Notes: a model not told the origin generated them from the sequence alone. A stretch of DNA of 64,000 nt from JANNYA01 sp031422315 (GCA_031422315.1 JANOQN010000053.1:62001-126000), one strand, 5' to 3'. Counted from the first letter of the stretch, positions 43,489-53,176 are shown. Made by a program: numbers and translations.

Positions 43489-44072
43489 TGTTTAGGCGGT
43501 TTTGGTGGTTTTGGAAAGACGCGCTCGCAATCTGGGTGCCCGGAATATATTCGACAAAAGCCTTCAAAGTCTCTGTCATCCTTGTCATCCGTTCCGTCAG
43601 AATCATGGTCGTAATCCAGATTGTCCTCTGGGTCTAATGATGCAGGTATTCCGTCCAGATCATTGTCTTGCCGCCCGTCGTACCATTCTTTCCCAACATC
43701 CCAGGCAATTCCCAATCCAAGAAAAACCCCACCAGCAACCCACCACGTGACTTTTCCATTCGGGTCTGCATAGTTTATTGGATCATTTTCGACATATGCA
43801 TAAAAATTATTCTGCTTCCCCTCAAACCTAATCGGATCCTTTGCCAACCACCGCCCAATCTCCGGATCATAATCCCGCGCGCCAAACCGCACCAATCCCG
43901 TATCCGGATCATAAAGCCCACCCGCATAACCAAATGGCTGAAATCCAGGGTTAGTATCTTCCAGCACCTGACCATATTCGTCATAGCGCATACGGTCAGC
44001 AATTGCGCCGGTTTCAGAATTGGCAAATAGGCCAACTGATCCTGTGGCTAATCCACCGTATATGGCAGTCAT
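43476..44072 (-). CDS. Orphan Rhs core end with C-terminal tip (module 2)
   Basis: 198 residues. Residues 11-83 match the end of the Rhs repeat-associated core (NSETGAIADRMRYDEYGQ through GARDYDPEIGRWLAKDPIRF, DPIRF at 43824-43838). Residues 84-198 are a unique tip with a hydrophobic segment (VAGGVFLGLGIAW) and a run of acidic loops (DNDLDGIP, DYDHDSDGTDDKDDRD), ending in a Pro/Lys-rich tail. It has no signal peptide or repeats of its own, so it is probably a silent tip that could be swapped onto the main Rhs gene by recombination in the shared core. Two coupled small membrane genes follow. Confidence 0.7.
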   Translation of the reverse strand: MTAIYGGLATGSVGLFANSETGAIADRMRYDEYGQVLEDTNPGFQPFGYAGGLYDPDTGLVRFGARDYDPEIGRWLAKDPIRFEGKQNNFYAYVENDPINYADPNGKVTWWVAGGVFLGLGIAWDVGKEWYDGRQDNDLDGIPASLDPEDNLDYDHDSDGTDDKDDRDFEGFCRIYSGHPDCERVFPKPPKPPKQCPE

Positions 44073-44074
44073 AG

Positions 44075-44599
44075 TCAGAATATTTTCCCACTTACAGATT
44101 CAATTTCACTTAGCGTATAACCGATTAGAAACGCTACTAGCCTTGTCTGCTCAGGGTAAACATAAAATGGATCAGTTAAATTGTTGCCTGAACTCGGTGC
44201 AGTCCAGTTTTTAATGTATCCAATCTCCTCTATATTTCTTTTCAAAAATTCTATTTTGGTTTCGCTTAGGTCAAAAATACCTGACAAAAGCACCCAAGTG
44301 GTTCCAAGCCATATCATCCCTAAATTTGTACAAGCAACTCCGAGCGAATTCATAGCAATAAAATCAGAAGGGTCATTTTTGATTGAATGGCAAAACGCAC
44401 GCGCTGCCTCATAATCTTTCTCTTGCCTTATATATATGTCGCCTAGTATATAATAAGCGTGATTGAGGTCAGTCCGAAATATTTTTCGAATTTCGCCGTC
44501 AATAGTCAACAAAGAAAACGCGCGAGCAAATTCTTTTTTCTTGCATGCCTCATAAATAGGTTCAAACACTACTAGTTCTTGCCTTTCTTTGGTAGTCAT
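44075..44599 (-). CDS. TPR-like small protein after orphan Rhs module 1, putative immunity protein
   Basis: 174 residues, mostly helical and cytosolic. YEACKKKEFARAFSLL, LNHAYYILGDIYIRQEKDYEAARAF and FIAMNSLGVACTNLGM resemble two or three tetratricopeptide-like repeats. The ATG overlaps the stop of the orphan Rhs gene by four bases, and the next Rhs fragment starts 3 bases after its stop. The AT-rich composition differs from the Rhs core. Immunity is inferred from position; some immunity proteins are helical-repeat proteins, but no specific family is recognised. Confidence 0.55.
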   Translation of the reverse strand: MTTKERQELVVFEPIYEACKKKEFARAFSLLTIDGEIRKIFRTDLNHAYYILGDIYIRQEKDYEAARAFCHSIKNDPSDFIAMNSLGVACTNLGMIWLGTTWVLLSGIFDLSETKIEFLKRNIEEIGYIKNWTAPSSGNNLTDPFYVYPEQTRLVAFLIGYTLSEIESVSGKIF

Positions 44600-46374
44600 T
44601 CAAATCCCCCTCCAAAACAATCCTCTTGCTCTTCTGGGTGCAGCGGATCCCCAGTGGAGTCTATGAGGCCATCATCATTGCAATCAAGCGAACCACAGCC
44701 AAGCTCAGAAGGCCATAAAAGTCCAAGAAATAGAAACGTGCCCGGATTCAATACCGTCGTTGGCGGTCTAAAGAACCCTCGTTGACCACCTTGACTGTTA
44801 GGCCGTTGTGGTTGGCCCTTGGGGCGGCGTGAATGCTCTTCCCCATTTGCACCAATGTTACGCTCACGGGTTCCGGAGGGCCCGCGCTCATTTGCACCTC
44901 GGCGTTGATTTGGGTTAGGTGGTTTAACGTATTTCTTAGCCTGTCCGGTGTAGTCATAAAAATTTATCGGATCAACGTCAACATAACTATAGATATTTGA
45001 TGATCCTGCGGCGAATCTAATCGGATCCTTACTTAACCACCGACCAATCTCCGGATCATAATCCCGCGCCCCAAACCGCACTAACCCCGTATCTGGATCA
45101 TAAAGCCCACCGGCATAGCCAAAGGGCTGGAATCCAGGATTAGTATCTTCAAGCACCTGACCATATTCGTCATAGCGCATGCGTTGGGCAATTGCGCCGG
45201 TTTCGGAATTGACTACCAATCGCACTGAGCCCAGGTGATCTGAAATAACACGATAAAGCACGGTGCCGTTTTGCTCTGGCCGCAAAATAACGCTCGGCAC
45301 ATTTATCTTTTCACCATAAGCAAATTGCTGCTTCAATGAACCGTCGGCATTTAATTCTGCAGCGATGCGCAGTTGATCTAGATACAACCAAGAATGCGTG
45401 ATGGTATTATTTTTGATGCGGCTGATTCGGCGGTTTTGCGCATCGAAGCCGTACTTCAAGTTGAGCGTGGTCGGTTCGGATATTGAGGTTAAATTGCCCA
45501 TCACGTCATAGCTGAAACTTCGTACTACGCCAGCTTTGGTTTTCGTTGCCAGCTCGCCATTCGCGGCATAGGTGTAGATATTGCTGCCGTAACTCAATAG
45601 CCGGTCTTGCGCATCAGCGACTCCAGTGATCGTGCCCGCGTTGCTATTGGCATCAAAGCCAAAGGTTTTGCTCAACACGCCATTCGTGCTGACCGTTTCA
45701 AGCCTGCCTGCCAAATCATAGCCATAGCTATACGCGGTTGTCGTGCCAGCTACAGTCTCGGTTTTGGTAGTGATGCGCCCGAGTTTATCGCGAACAAAAA
45801 CTTGCTTGAACAAGTCAACCGGGGCTTGGGGATCAATCGTAGTCTGCGCCAGATATTGACTGGATTCGCCAAATTGATTGTAAGCCCAGGTATCTTTTAC
45901 TTTTTCTAGGGTGGTGCCTTGGAGTAGTGGATTAAAACCCGCCGCTAGGAATTGAAAGTTCAAGCGTTTGATATCGGGCGTTGTGCCAAAGCGTAGTGCG
46001 CTCATTCTGCCGCCTAACAGATTGTTAGTCGATACCGATTCGTTACGCTCAATGCCATATTCCAGCGGATTACCGCCATTTCCGGATGAAACACTGACTG
46101 CACCTAGCTCATTAAAGTTATTTTCGGTGCGCTTGACTTTGCCGAGTTCACCCCCGCAGCGGCGCCATTCGGTGCTGCTGGGGAAATAGCCTGCGTAGAT
46201 GGTGTTGAGGGTAATTCTGCAGGTATCAGCTTGCGGCGGCGTGAGCATGGCGGTTGGGCGGCGGCCGGAATAGGTCATGTCATACGTGCTTGTTGGCACG
46301 GTAAGTTTCTTTAGCATAGTGTGCTCGTAGGCTGCGCCGATCGTCTCTGCGCCGAGTCCCTTTTCCGCAATCAC
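44596..46374 (-). CDS. Orphan Rhs core with C-terminal tip (module 1)
   Basis: 592-residue partial copy of the main Rhs protein. Similarity starts about 5 codons after the GTG at 46374 (corresponding to the RPGAET region) and runs through the YD repeats to DPIRF (residues 450-454; 45013-45027). It lacks the signal peptide and first two thirds. One seven-codon stretch (RTSLVTS in the main gene) is missing near residue 248. The tip, residues 455-592, is unique: a basic, Gln/Arg/Pro-rich part (about 480-530), a hydrophobic segment TFLFLGLLWP and an acidic loop DCNDDGLIDSTGD. Its function is unknown. It is probably a donor cassette for tip exchange; its start is arbitrary and expression as such is uncertain. 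Confidence 0.75.
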   Translation of the reverse strand: MIAEKGLGAETIGAAYEHTMLKKLTVPTSTYDMTYSGRRPTAMLTPPQADTCRITLNTIYAGYFPSSTEWRRCGGELGKVKRTENNFNELGAVSVSSGNGGNPLEYGIERNESVSTNNLLGGRMSALRFGTTPDIKRLNFQFLAAGFNPLLQGTTLEKVKDTWAYNQFGESSQYLAQTTIDPQAPVDLFKQVFVRDKLGRITTKTETVAGTTTAYSYGYDLAGRLETVSTNGVLSKTFGFDANSNAGTITGVADAQDRLLSYGSNIYTYAANGELATKTKAGVVRSFSYDVMGNLTSISEPTTLNLKYGFDAQNRRISRIKNNTITHSWLYLDQLRIAAELNADGSLKQQFAYGEKINVPSVILRPEQNGTVLYRVISDHLGSVRLVVNSETGAIAQRMRYDEYGQVLEDTNPGFQPFGYAGGLYDPDTGLVRFGARDYDPEIGRWLSKDPIRFAAGSSNIYSYVDVDPINFYDYTGQAKKYVKPPNPNQRRGANERGPSGTRERNIGANGEEHSRRPKGQPQRPNSQGGQRGFFRPPTTVLNPGTFLFLGLLWPSELGCGSLDCNDDGLIDSTGDPLHPEEQEDCFGGGFE

Positions 46375-46826
46375 CCTTGTTTCTCTTTTGTGATGCTGCT
46401 TCTATATAGCGCGACAACCACTATCATCATTGTAAAAAACGCACCAGACCCAAAGCATCGTCGCGTTTTTACTGCCTTTCTAAATTCTATCGCGTTTGGA
46501 TATCTATAGATTACCGCTCCTTTGGTAGTAGAAAGATATTCTGAACCTCGTTGCTCAAGTGCCGCGCCGCCATGACTCATTCGGCGATCAGCAATGCCAA
46601 TTGCTATAACGATCAAAACAACAAGAGCAAACATCGACTTTTGCCTTCCTCCAAAAGCTTGACTTATGGATTTTACTGGCGCTCTCCAACAAGTAGCGAT
46701 CGTAAAACAAGAAAAGCTAAGGAAAAAAACTGCACTCAAAATAATAACAAAACCGGGAATTGTGTAGCAAAAACTTGCTAGAAAAACGGCTCCATATACC
46801 AAGATAAAAATATCTGTTACTCGCAT
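46371..46826 (-). CDS. Small membrane protein after the main Rhs gene, putative immunity protein
   Basis: 151 residues with four likely transmembrane helices (about 7-25, 26-48, 66-82, 128-142). It begins 10 bases inside the end of the main Rhs gene and ends four bases into the next Rhs copy. It is a coupled partner of the expressed tip and the best candidate for its immunity protein, implying a membrane-acting or periplasmic toxin. No family is recognised. Confidence 0.6.
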   Translation of the reverse strand: MRVTDIFILVYGAVFLASFCYTIPGFVIILSAVFFLSFSCFTIATCWRAPVKSISQAFGGRQKSMFALVVLIVIAIGIADRRMSHGGAALEQRGSEYLSTTKGAVIYRYPNAIEFRKAVKTRRCFGSGAFFTMMIVVVALYRSSITKEKQG

Positions 46827-49800
46827 GGCGGTTCGTCCTCGAACCAGTCAAATGGATCTAAAACATCCCAGATGTTGAATTCAAATAGCGGTTCTGTATA
46901 AGTAACAGATACGTCAAGGCCAGCACCAAGGCCAAGCCCAATGTCTACCCCACCGCCGGTTACGAGCTGACCTTCACTGTTTGGTCCAAAATATTCTGTC
47001 AATCCGACCCTACCGCCCATGCCTCCACCTTGCGAATATTGCGCAAAGTTTCCATTCAAATCCCCAACGTTCCTCCCGTTCGTTCCTCCTAGGTGACCAG
47101 CGAAGCTTGCTCCTGGAGTTCCAGCGCGTCCGCCTATTCCACCAGTAACTGTGATGGAAATATTCCCGCTTCCATCAAAATTTATTCCCCCGCCAAAGCT
47201 ACCAGACAGCCCTGGAACTCCAGCGGCGCCGTAAACACCTGCCGATCCGGTCCAATGTCCATTTTGATCAACTTGATCGATAGGATTGTTTTTAACGTAT
47301 GTAAATGTATTGTAGCCATCCGAAAATCTAATCGGGTCCTTAGCCAACCACCGCCCAATCTCCGGATCATAATCCCGAGCGCCAAACCGAACTAATCCGG
47401 TATCGGCATCATAAAGCCCACCCGCATAACCAAACGGTTGAAACCCAGGATTAGTATCTTCCAACACCTGACCATATTCGTCATACCGCATGCGTTGCGC
47501 AACGGCACCGGTCTCAGCATTCACTACCAATCGCACTGAGCCCAAGTGATCGGATATAACGCGATATAAAACAGTGCCATTTTGCTCAGGCCGTAAAATA
47601 ACGCTCGGCACATTCATCTTTTCACCATAAGCAAACTGCTGCTTCAGTGAGCCATCGGCATTTAACTCAGCGGCTATGCGCAGCTGATCCAAATACAGCC
47701 AAGAATGCGTGATTACGTTGTTTTTAATGCGGCTAATTCGGCGGTTTTGCGCATCGAAGCCGTACTTAAGGTTGAGCGTTGTGGGCTCGGAAACGGAGGT
47801 TAGATTGCCCATCACATCGTAAGCGAAGCTTCGTAATACGCCTGCTTTGGTTTTCGTTGCCAATTCCCCATTCGCGGCATAAGTGTAGACATTGCTGCCA
47901 TAGCTCAACAGCCGATCTTGCGCATCAGCCACGCCCGTAATCGTGCCCGCGCTGGTCACCAAACTGGTTCGGTTGCTGTTTGCATCAAAGCCAAAAGTTT
48001 TGCTCAACACGCCATTGGTGCTAACCGTTTCTAGCCTGCCAGCCAAATCGTAGCCGTAGCTGTAGGCGGTGGTTGTGCCAGCAACCGTTTCGGTCTTGGT
48101 GGTGATTCGCCCGAGTTTATCGCGAACAAAAACTTGCTTGAATAACTCGACCGGCACTTTCGGATCAATGGTGGTTTGCGCTAGATATTGACTGGATTCG
48201 CCGAATGGATTGTAGGCCCAGGTGTCTTTTACTTTTTCTAAAACGGTACCTTGTAGGAGCGGATTGAATGTACCGGGCAAAAAATTGAACTGTAGGCGTT
48301 TTATGTCGGGCGTTGCGCCAAATCGTAAAGCACTTAACCTTCCACCGTTTAAATTATTGGCGGTTGCTGCGTCGTTGCGTTCAATGCCATATTCCAGCAC
48401 GCCATTCGCGACAGGTGAAGTTACCGTTATCGAACCCAGTTCATTAAAGTTGTTTTGTACGCGGGCCACTTTTCCAATTTCCGCGCCGCAACGGCGCCAC
48501 TCGGAAACTCTTGGGAAATAGCCAACATATCCAGTATTGATGGCGATTCGGCAGGTGTCGGCTTGCGGCGGGGTTAGCATGCTCACCGGGCGGCTACCAG
48601 AGTAGCCCATGCTGTAAACACCGGTGGGCACCGTCAAATCCCTCAGCAAAGTGTTGGTGAAGGTCGCTGATAGCGTTTCTGCACCGGGCCGAGTTTCAAG
48701 GTTGAGTTGCGGCACCTTGTTGTAGCTGTAGCGGGTGCTATTAGTGCCGGTGTTTAACGCCACGGGCGGCAGATATTGCTTCAACTCATCTTGCTGGCCG
48801 TATTCAAAGCGGTGCCACAAGCGGCCTGGGGGCTTGATGCCGGTCACGTTGTTATTCGGGTCGTACTCGAATTCAACCATGCGTTTGTCGGGCAGCGTCA
48901 TTTGCAAAGCGCGGCCAATACTATCGTTTAGGATCAGCACTTCGCGATTCAGCGGATCAATCAGCTTGTTGACATAGCCAGCTGAATCGTATTCCAGCCG
49001 AACGATGCGCTCATCCGCGCCGGTGCCACTGGCGACTTGTTCAAGGCGGCCGCGGGCGTTGTATTGATAGCGAACTGCGGCAATGCCTTCCACATCTTTT
49101 TGCAGGGTGCGTTCTTGCGCGTCAAGTTTAGAAACCGTGCGCACGCCTGCTCTAATTGCCGTCCAAGTTTTAGTGATCGCGTTGTACTGGCGCGAACTTC
49201 TACGAAATAACGTGCTATAAATTTGATTGGGAATGCGGTTGACACCGGTTATATCCGTCAATTCCAGTCGATTTATTTCGCCTAACCTGGAAACGCTGCT
49301 GATCGGGGTAACCGTTCGGTTTACCTTAGTATCTAAAACAATGTAGGTGCCGTTTTCGTAAGGCATGTTCTTTGTTTGGGTTTCAACCAACGCTGGTGCA
49401 CTAAATCCAAATATTAAATCCGGCTCCATACGTGATACAGATTCAATGGGCGGAATAAAATGCGGCGGTTCGCCCGGGTAATGATAGCTAAAGTTCTGTA
49501 GCGCTTCATTTGAGCTGGTTACGTCCAGTGTTTGGTTAAAGTTGTATTTGACTTTATATCGTGTGGTGCCTGCTTTATCGTTATAGGTATAGCGGTAAAG
49601 TCTTTTGCCATCCAGCCGATTCATCCCGTTTGATTCACTTTTATATCTAGGGTTTGAATATCCCCTTAGATCCCATTCACCACCGCCTGAGTCTTTTTCT
49701 TTTTCCAGCCGGGAAAAATTATCCCAAACGAAATCGGCAAAATTGCCCTTGGGTTTGGTGAACTTACTCAATAAGCCGTACTCATCCAAATAGTCTAATT

Positions 49801-52800
49801 TCCATTCTTGCTGGGTAGCGAGGTGCTTCAAGCTGGTTGCCAGCCCAAACCCATTGACTTTCATCTCGGTTATTTGACCATAGGGCGCAGTGAAACGAAT
49901 TAATCCAGCAGATATGCGATCAATGGTAAGCGTTTCGTCATCGCCATCAATTACTTGAATAACTTGCTTGGCTGCGTTCAATACGAAGCGCTCCATCAGT
50001 GCGCCGGTCAATGCGCGCCGGGTTTCTAGGTGGCGTCCATCTTTATCAAACACATAGACCATTGCGCGATCTTCAGAGGGGATTCTAAAGCCAGTAATTG
50101 CACCGCGATAGTAAGTACGTGATCGGCCATAGCGAAATAGCCTGCCACCCTCACGCGTCATAAACAATGAGCCGTCTGGGCCAAGATTCATGTCCGTAAC
50201 ATCTCTCCAGGCAGTGCGCTGAGCAATTGCATTTAGAAACGCCAACTGCGGTACGAATTCGGATTCGATATACGGCTCGGCAGATGGATCGAGAATGAGC
50301 TGGCCTTTGTTATCGTGCCCTACTGCATGTACCCGTACATCGCCAGTTGGCGTTTGATCTAACCAATAGTAGCCATCATTGCCGGGTGCGATAAGTTTGG
50401 GCGCGTTGAGGGGAACGCCAAGCTTGTTTTGTGGCGACAGGTAGCTAGTTCTGGATGAGCCGCCAAACCGTAACGCCCGATTTTGGCCTTGATCATTTAC
50501 GGTTATGGTGTAGATAACGCCTGCATCGTTAGCTCGAATCGAGCGTATTTGATCGAGTTTGAGTTTGAGAGGATCACCATCCATAGCCAGCGTGCCGCCA
50601 CCGGCTATTCGAACTAATCGCCCGTCCGGATCTACCGTAGCAATCCAAGGCCCGGTTACCTGCGGCTCGTTAGGATCATTGCATGCGACAACAATGGTAT
50701 CGCCGTACGGAGCTATGCCGGCAGGCGAACAAGCGCGGTCAAAATCACGATCAACGCGATAGACGACCCGCGTTCCATTTGGCCCAATGGCATAAATACC
50801 GTTGGTATTAAAGGTGAAATATTGACCAGCAGGCGTAATAATGACGCCGATGGGTTCGCCTAGCCCGGCTATACCGTCGCAGGCGTTAGGATTATAAAAA
50901 TCAGGCACGCAATATTGATAGCGAATGATCTCCGGGGTTTGTACAACGCCGCTTGGGCATTGCCGAGTCAATACTGCAGTCGGGCCTGCCGTGTTTTGCC
51001 AGTAGGTGTAGCAACCTTCGGCGTCTAAGTTGCCAAAGCCCGTTACGTTGACGGTTGGCATCGGCTCAAGAATACCGGCACCAATCGCGCCAAAACTGTT
51101 GAATCCGCCTTCTAGCGGCATTCCTTTGGTTCGCGTGCCATCACCCATAAACAGCGTCCCTGATTCGGGGTCATAAGAATGACGGCTAGTTAGGCCAAGC
51201 CCGCCTAGGGCTTGACTGCGCTGATCTTGAGTTAGAAATAACGGCGCTGGCTCTTTTCGAACAATTGGGAGTTCGCGCGAGCCATTAACCTCTACGCAAC
51301 TTTCTGTCATTGTCCTGCCTCCGCCGCCACGTTGCACGTCGCGAAATTGAATGGGCAAACCGCTTGAATTGGTGAGTGGCCTACTGGCGAAATTATTCCA
51401 GCCTGCTCGAAGCGCGGTGACAAATGTCGAGAAATCAGTAAAGCTTTGCCCGTATTCGCGAATGTATTGATTACAGATAGTCGCTTTGTAATCCGCGCGC
51501 CGGTTTATCGGGTCAGGGTAATAGACATTGCCCAAGCTCACTGGAAATTCATCGGTTAAATTAGGCTGCGGATCGTACCTGCGTTGAAACCACTTGCCGC
51601 CTGTTTCGAAAGTCACTTCAATTTTTTGTAAGCCGAGCGGCAGCGTTGCGTCGGCTAACGTGAGTTTTATGGTACGCGTGCGGCGGTCGATAATTGAGGT
51701 GCCGTGCGCCCGGGTACGATCGCTGGCATACATTAGCGAATCGCTGGTGCCCGCCAACGGCAGATGTTCACGCAACGTACGGTCTTGGCAAGACAAAACA
51801 CTGCCACAGCCTTCGTCGTCGTTTTCGTTGGTCGGCAGATCAGGCGGGGGCGGTGGATCACCAGGGCAAATTGGATTGCAGTTTTCAGGGTTTGGCCCTT
51901 CTGGCGGATCATTATTTGGTGGGTTTTGCGGCGTGGGCGGCGGCGGTTGAGTATTTAAGTCCGGCCAGACAGTGAAATTTGCGTCCCACGCAGTAAAGTG
52001 TCTAATCCTCGATCTCCAAAAACTCTTTCCCGTGGTAAACCGCTGCGCAATCGCCGCACGCTCTTCGCCGCTGATATTAAAACGCAGATACTCAGCCGCC
52101 GTGCCCTCGACACCTAAGCCTATCAGGTCAATGCGCGCCATCGCGCCATCTAAGCCGATGACCTTAGCCACGTGGCCGTTTTGCTCGCCGATCCAGCTGG
52201 CGCGTACGAAATCGTAGTATGCGAGCGGTATGGCTTCGCCGATTTTAACGTCGAGGAAATTATCTAAATACAGCGATACCGGTGCGCTAAAGTTGATTTT
52301 GCTGGCGCCGAGCGCAGTGGCCTCATCGGCGGCTAGCTCAACCGCGTAGGTGTATGCGATATTGCTGGGCAAGGAGCCGGGCATGCGCTGATCGCCTTTT
52401 GCACCGACCGTGTATTCGGTGGCGCGGAAGGTGAGCTGCGGCAGCGGGGCTTGGGTTCCGTTTGCCAGCACCGCAGTGGCGCTAACGCCACTCGGGAAAT
52501 ACACCGAAGGGCGGCGCGGGCCGCTGGCATCGGTGCTGATCGGGCCATCGGCAATTTGCGGGCTGGCGTTCGGCAGCGTGACGATGCTGGCGGTGCTGCT
52601 CGGTTGAAGCAGCACGATATCGTCAAACAGCGTGAAGGATTTCCAGGCGGCGAACTGTTTGCGTTGGCTGCGCAGAAAGCCTTGTTTGCTGAAATCTAAG
52701 GTGAGGGCTAGGCCGCCATTGCTGACTAAATCGTAGTAGCCATCAGCCCTGGTGAAGGTGTAGCCATGGGCGGGTAGGCTGTGGATACGCACCAGTACGC

Positions 52801-53176
52801 CGGACAGCGGTGCGCCGGCTTCGTTGATGACGCGGCCGCGCATGACGGTGGCGCGATAGGGCTGGATGGGATCGCCCTGCATGCCGCGCTGCACGGGATT
52901 TGGGCCGGAATATAGGAATTCGACAGTGTCGTGGAAGGTCGGGATTTTGCTAGGATCGGGCGGCACCCAGGTGCTGATGGGATTGGGCGGCACAAACGGG
53001 ATAACGCCGATGGCTTCTGAGGCTTCAAAGCCGGATTGGAAAATAATTTGCGGGCTTTCGGGGGCGCGGGTATCAAACTGCGCCATTGCAAAGGGTTGTA
53101 GCGAAATTGCAGTTGCTGCAAGCACAAGTAGCAAAAGTAACAGTGCGCGCGACTTACTTTGCAAAATTCTGATCAT
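46817..53176 (-). CDS. Secreted Rhs/YD-repeat protein with variable C-terminal tip
   Basis: 2119 residues. A Sec signal peptide (basic start, LLLLLLVLAATA, likely cleavage after FAMA near residue 32) is followed by a carboxypeptidase-regulatory-like domain (about 109-165), a beta-rich region, a Pro-rich linker (about 408-450), NHL-like repeats (about 850-1000) and long YD repeats. The Rhs repeat-associated core ends in GRWLAKDPIRF (DPIRF at residues 1947-1951). The unique tip (1952-2119) is very Gly-rich with an acidic, Trp-containing end, unlike known Rhs nuclease tips. The layout is that of a polymorphic toxin whose repeats form a shell around the C-terminal toxin. No PAAR or VgrG is fused or adjacent, and the signal peptide suggests Sec export. 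It is divergent from the membrane protein at 53235 across 58 bases. A small coupled gene follows. Confidence 0.9.
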   Translation of the reverse strand: MIRILQSKSRALLLLLLVLAATAISLQPFAMAQFDTRAPESPQIIFQSGFEASEAIGVIPFVPPNPISTWVPPDPSKIPTFHDTVEFLYSGPNPVQRGMQGDPIQPYRATVMRGRVINEAGAPLSGVLVRIHSLPAHGYTFTRADGYYDLVSNGGLALTLDFSKQGFLRSQRKQFAAWKSFTLFDDIVLLQPSSTASIVTLPNASPQIADGPISTDASGPRRPSVYFPSGVSATAVLANGTQAPLPQLTFRATEYTVGAKGDQRMPGSLPSNIAYTYAVELAADEATALGASKINFSAPVSLYLDNFLDVKIGEAIPLAYYDFVRASWIGEQNGHVAKVIGLDGAMARIDLIGLGVEGTAAEYLRFNISGEERAAIAQRFTTGKSFWRSRIRHFTAWDANFTVWPDLNTQPPPPTPQNPPNNDPPEGPNPENCNPICPGDPPPPPDLPTNENDDEGCGSVLSCQDRTLREHLPLAGTSDSLMYASDRTRAHGTSIIDRRTRTIKLTLADATLPLGLQKIEVTFETGGKWFQRRYDPQPNLTDEFPVSLGNVYYPDPINRRADYKATICNQYIREYGQSFTDFSTFVTALRAGWNNFASRPLTNSSGLPIQFRDVQRGGGGRTMTESCVEVNGSRELPIVRKEPAPLFLTQDQRSQALGGLGLTSRHSYDPESGTLFMGDGTRTKGMPLEGGFNSFGAIGAGILEPMPTVNVTGFGNLDAEGCYTYWQNTAGPTAVLTRQCPSGVVQTPEIIRYQYCVPDFYNPNACDGIAGLGEPIGVIITPAGQYFTFNTNGIYAIGPNGTRVVYRVDRDFDRACSPAGIAPYGDTIVVACNDPNEPQVTGPWIATVDPDGRLVRIAGGGTLAMDGDPLKLKLDQIRSIRANDAGVIYTITVNDQGQNRALRFGGSSRTSYLSPQNKLGVPLNAPKLIAPGNDGYYWLDQTPTGDVRVHAVGHDNKGQLILDPSAEPYIESEFVPQLAFLNAIAQRTAWRDVTDMNLGPDGSLFMTREGGRLFRYGRSRTYYRGAITGFRIPSEDRAMVYVFDKDGRHLETRRALTGALMERFVLNAAKQVIQVIDGDDETLTIDRISAGLIRFTAPYGQITEMKVNGFGLATSLKHLATQQEWKLDYLDEYGLLSKFTKPKGNFADFVWDNFSRLEKEKDSGGGEWDLRGYSNPRYKSESNGMNRLDGKRLYRYTYNDKAGTTRYKVKYNFNQTLDVTSSNEALQNFSYHYPGEPPHFIPPIESVSRMEPDLIFGFSAPALVETQTKNMPYENGTYIVLDTKVNRTVTPISSVSRLGEINRLELTDITGVNRIPNQIYSTLFRRSSRQYNAITKTWTAIRAGVRTVSKLDAQERTLQKDVEGIAAVRYQYNARGRLEQVASGTGADERIVRLEYDSAGYVNKLIDPLNREVLILNDSIGRALQMTLPDKRMVEFEYDPNNNVTGIKPPGRLWHRFEYGQQDELKQYLPPVALNTGTNSTRYSYNKVPQLNLETRPGAETLSATFTNTLLRDLTVPTGVYSMGYSGSRPVSMLTPPQADTCRIAINTGYVGYFPRVSEWRRCGAEIGKVARVQNNFNELGSITVTSPVANGVLEYGIERNDAATANNLNGGRLSALRFGATPDIKRLQFNFLPGTFNPLLQGTVLEKVKDTWAYNPFGESSQYLAQTTIDPKVPVELFKQVFVRDKLGRITTKTETVAGTTTAYSYGYDLAGRLETVSTNGVLSKTFGFDANSNRTSLVTSAGTITGVADAQDRLLSYGSNVYTYAANGELATKTKAGVLRSFAYDVMGNLTSVSEPTTLNLKYGFDAQNRRISRIKNNVITHSWLYLDQLRIAAELNADGSLKQQFAYGEKMNVPSVILRPEQNGTVLYRVISDHLGSVRLVVNAETGAVAQRMRYDEYGQVLEDTNPGFQPFGYAGGLYDADTGLVRFGARDYDPEIGRWLAKDPIRFSDGYNTFTYVKNNPIDQVDQNGHWTGSAGVYGAAGVPGLSGSFGGGINFDGSGNISITVTGGIGGRAGTPGASFAGHLGGTNGRNVGDLNGNFAQYSQGGGMGGRVGLTEYFGPNSEGQLVTGGGVDIGLGLGAGLDVSVTYTEPLFEFNIWDVLDPFDWFEDEPPCE

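Noticed and set aside
49605..51975. Several 60-120-codon plus-strand ORFs inside the Rhs region
   Set aside because: They are antisense to the 2119-residue Rhs frame and show no independent start sites or family features.
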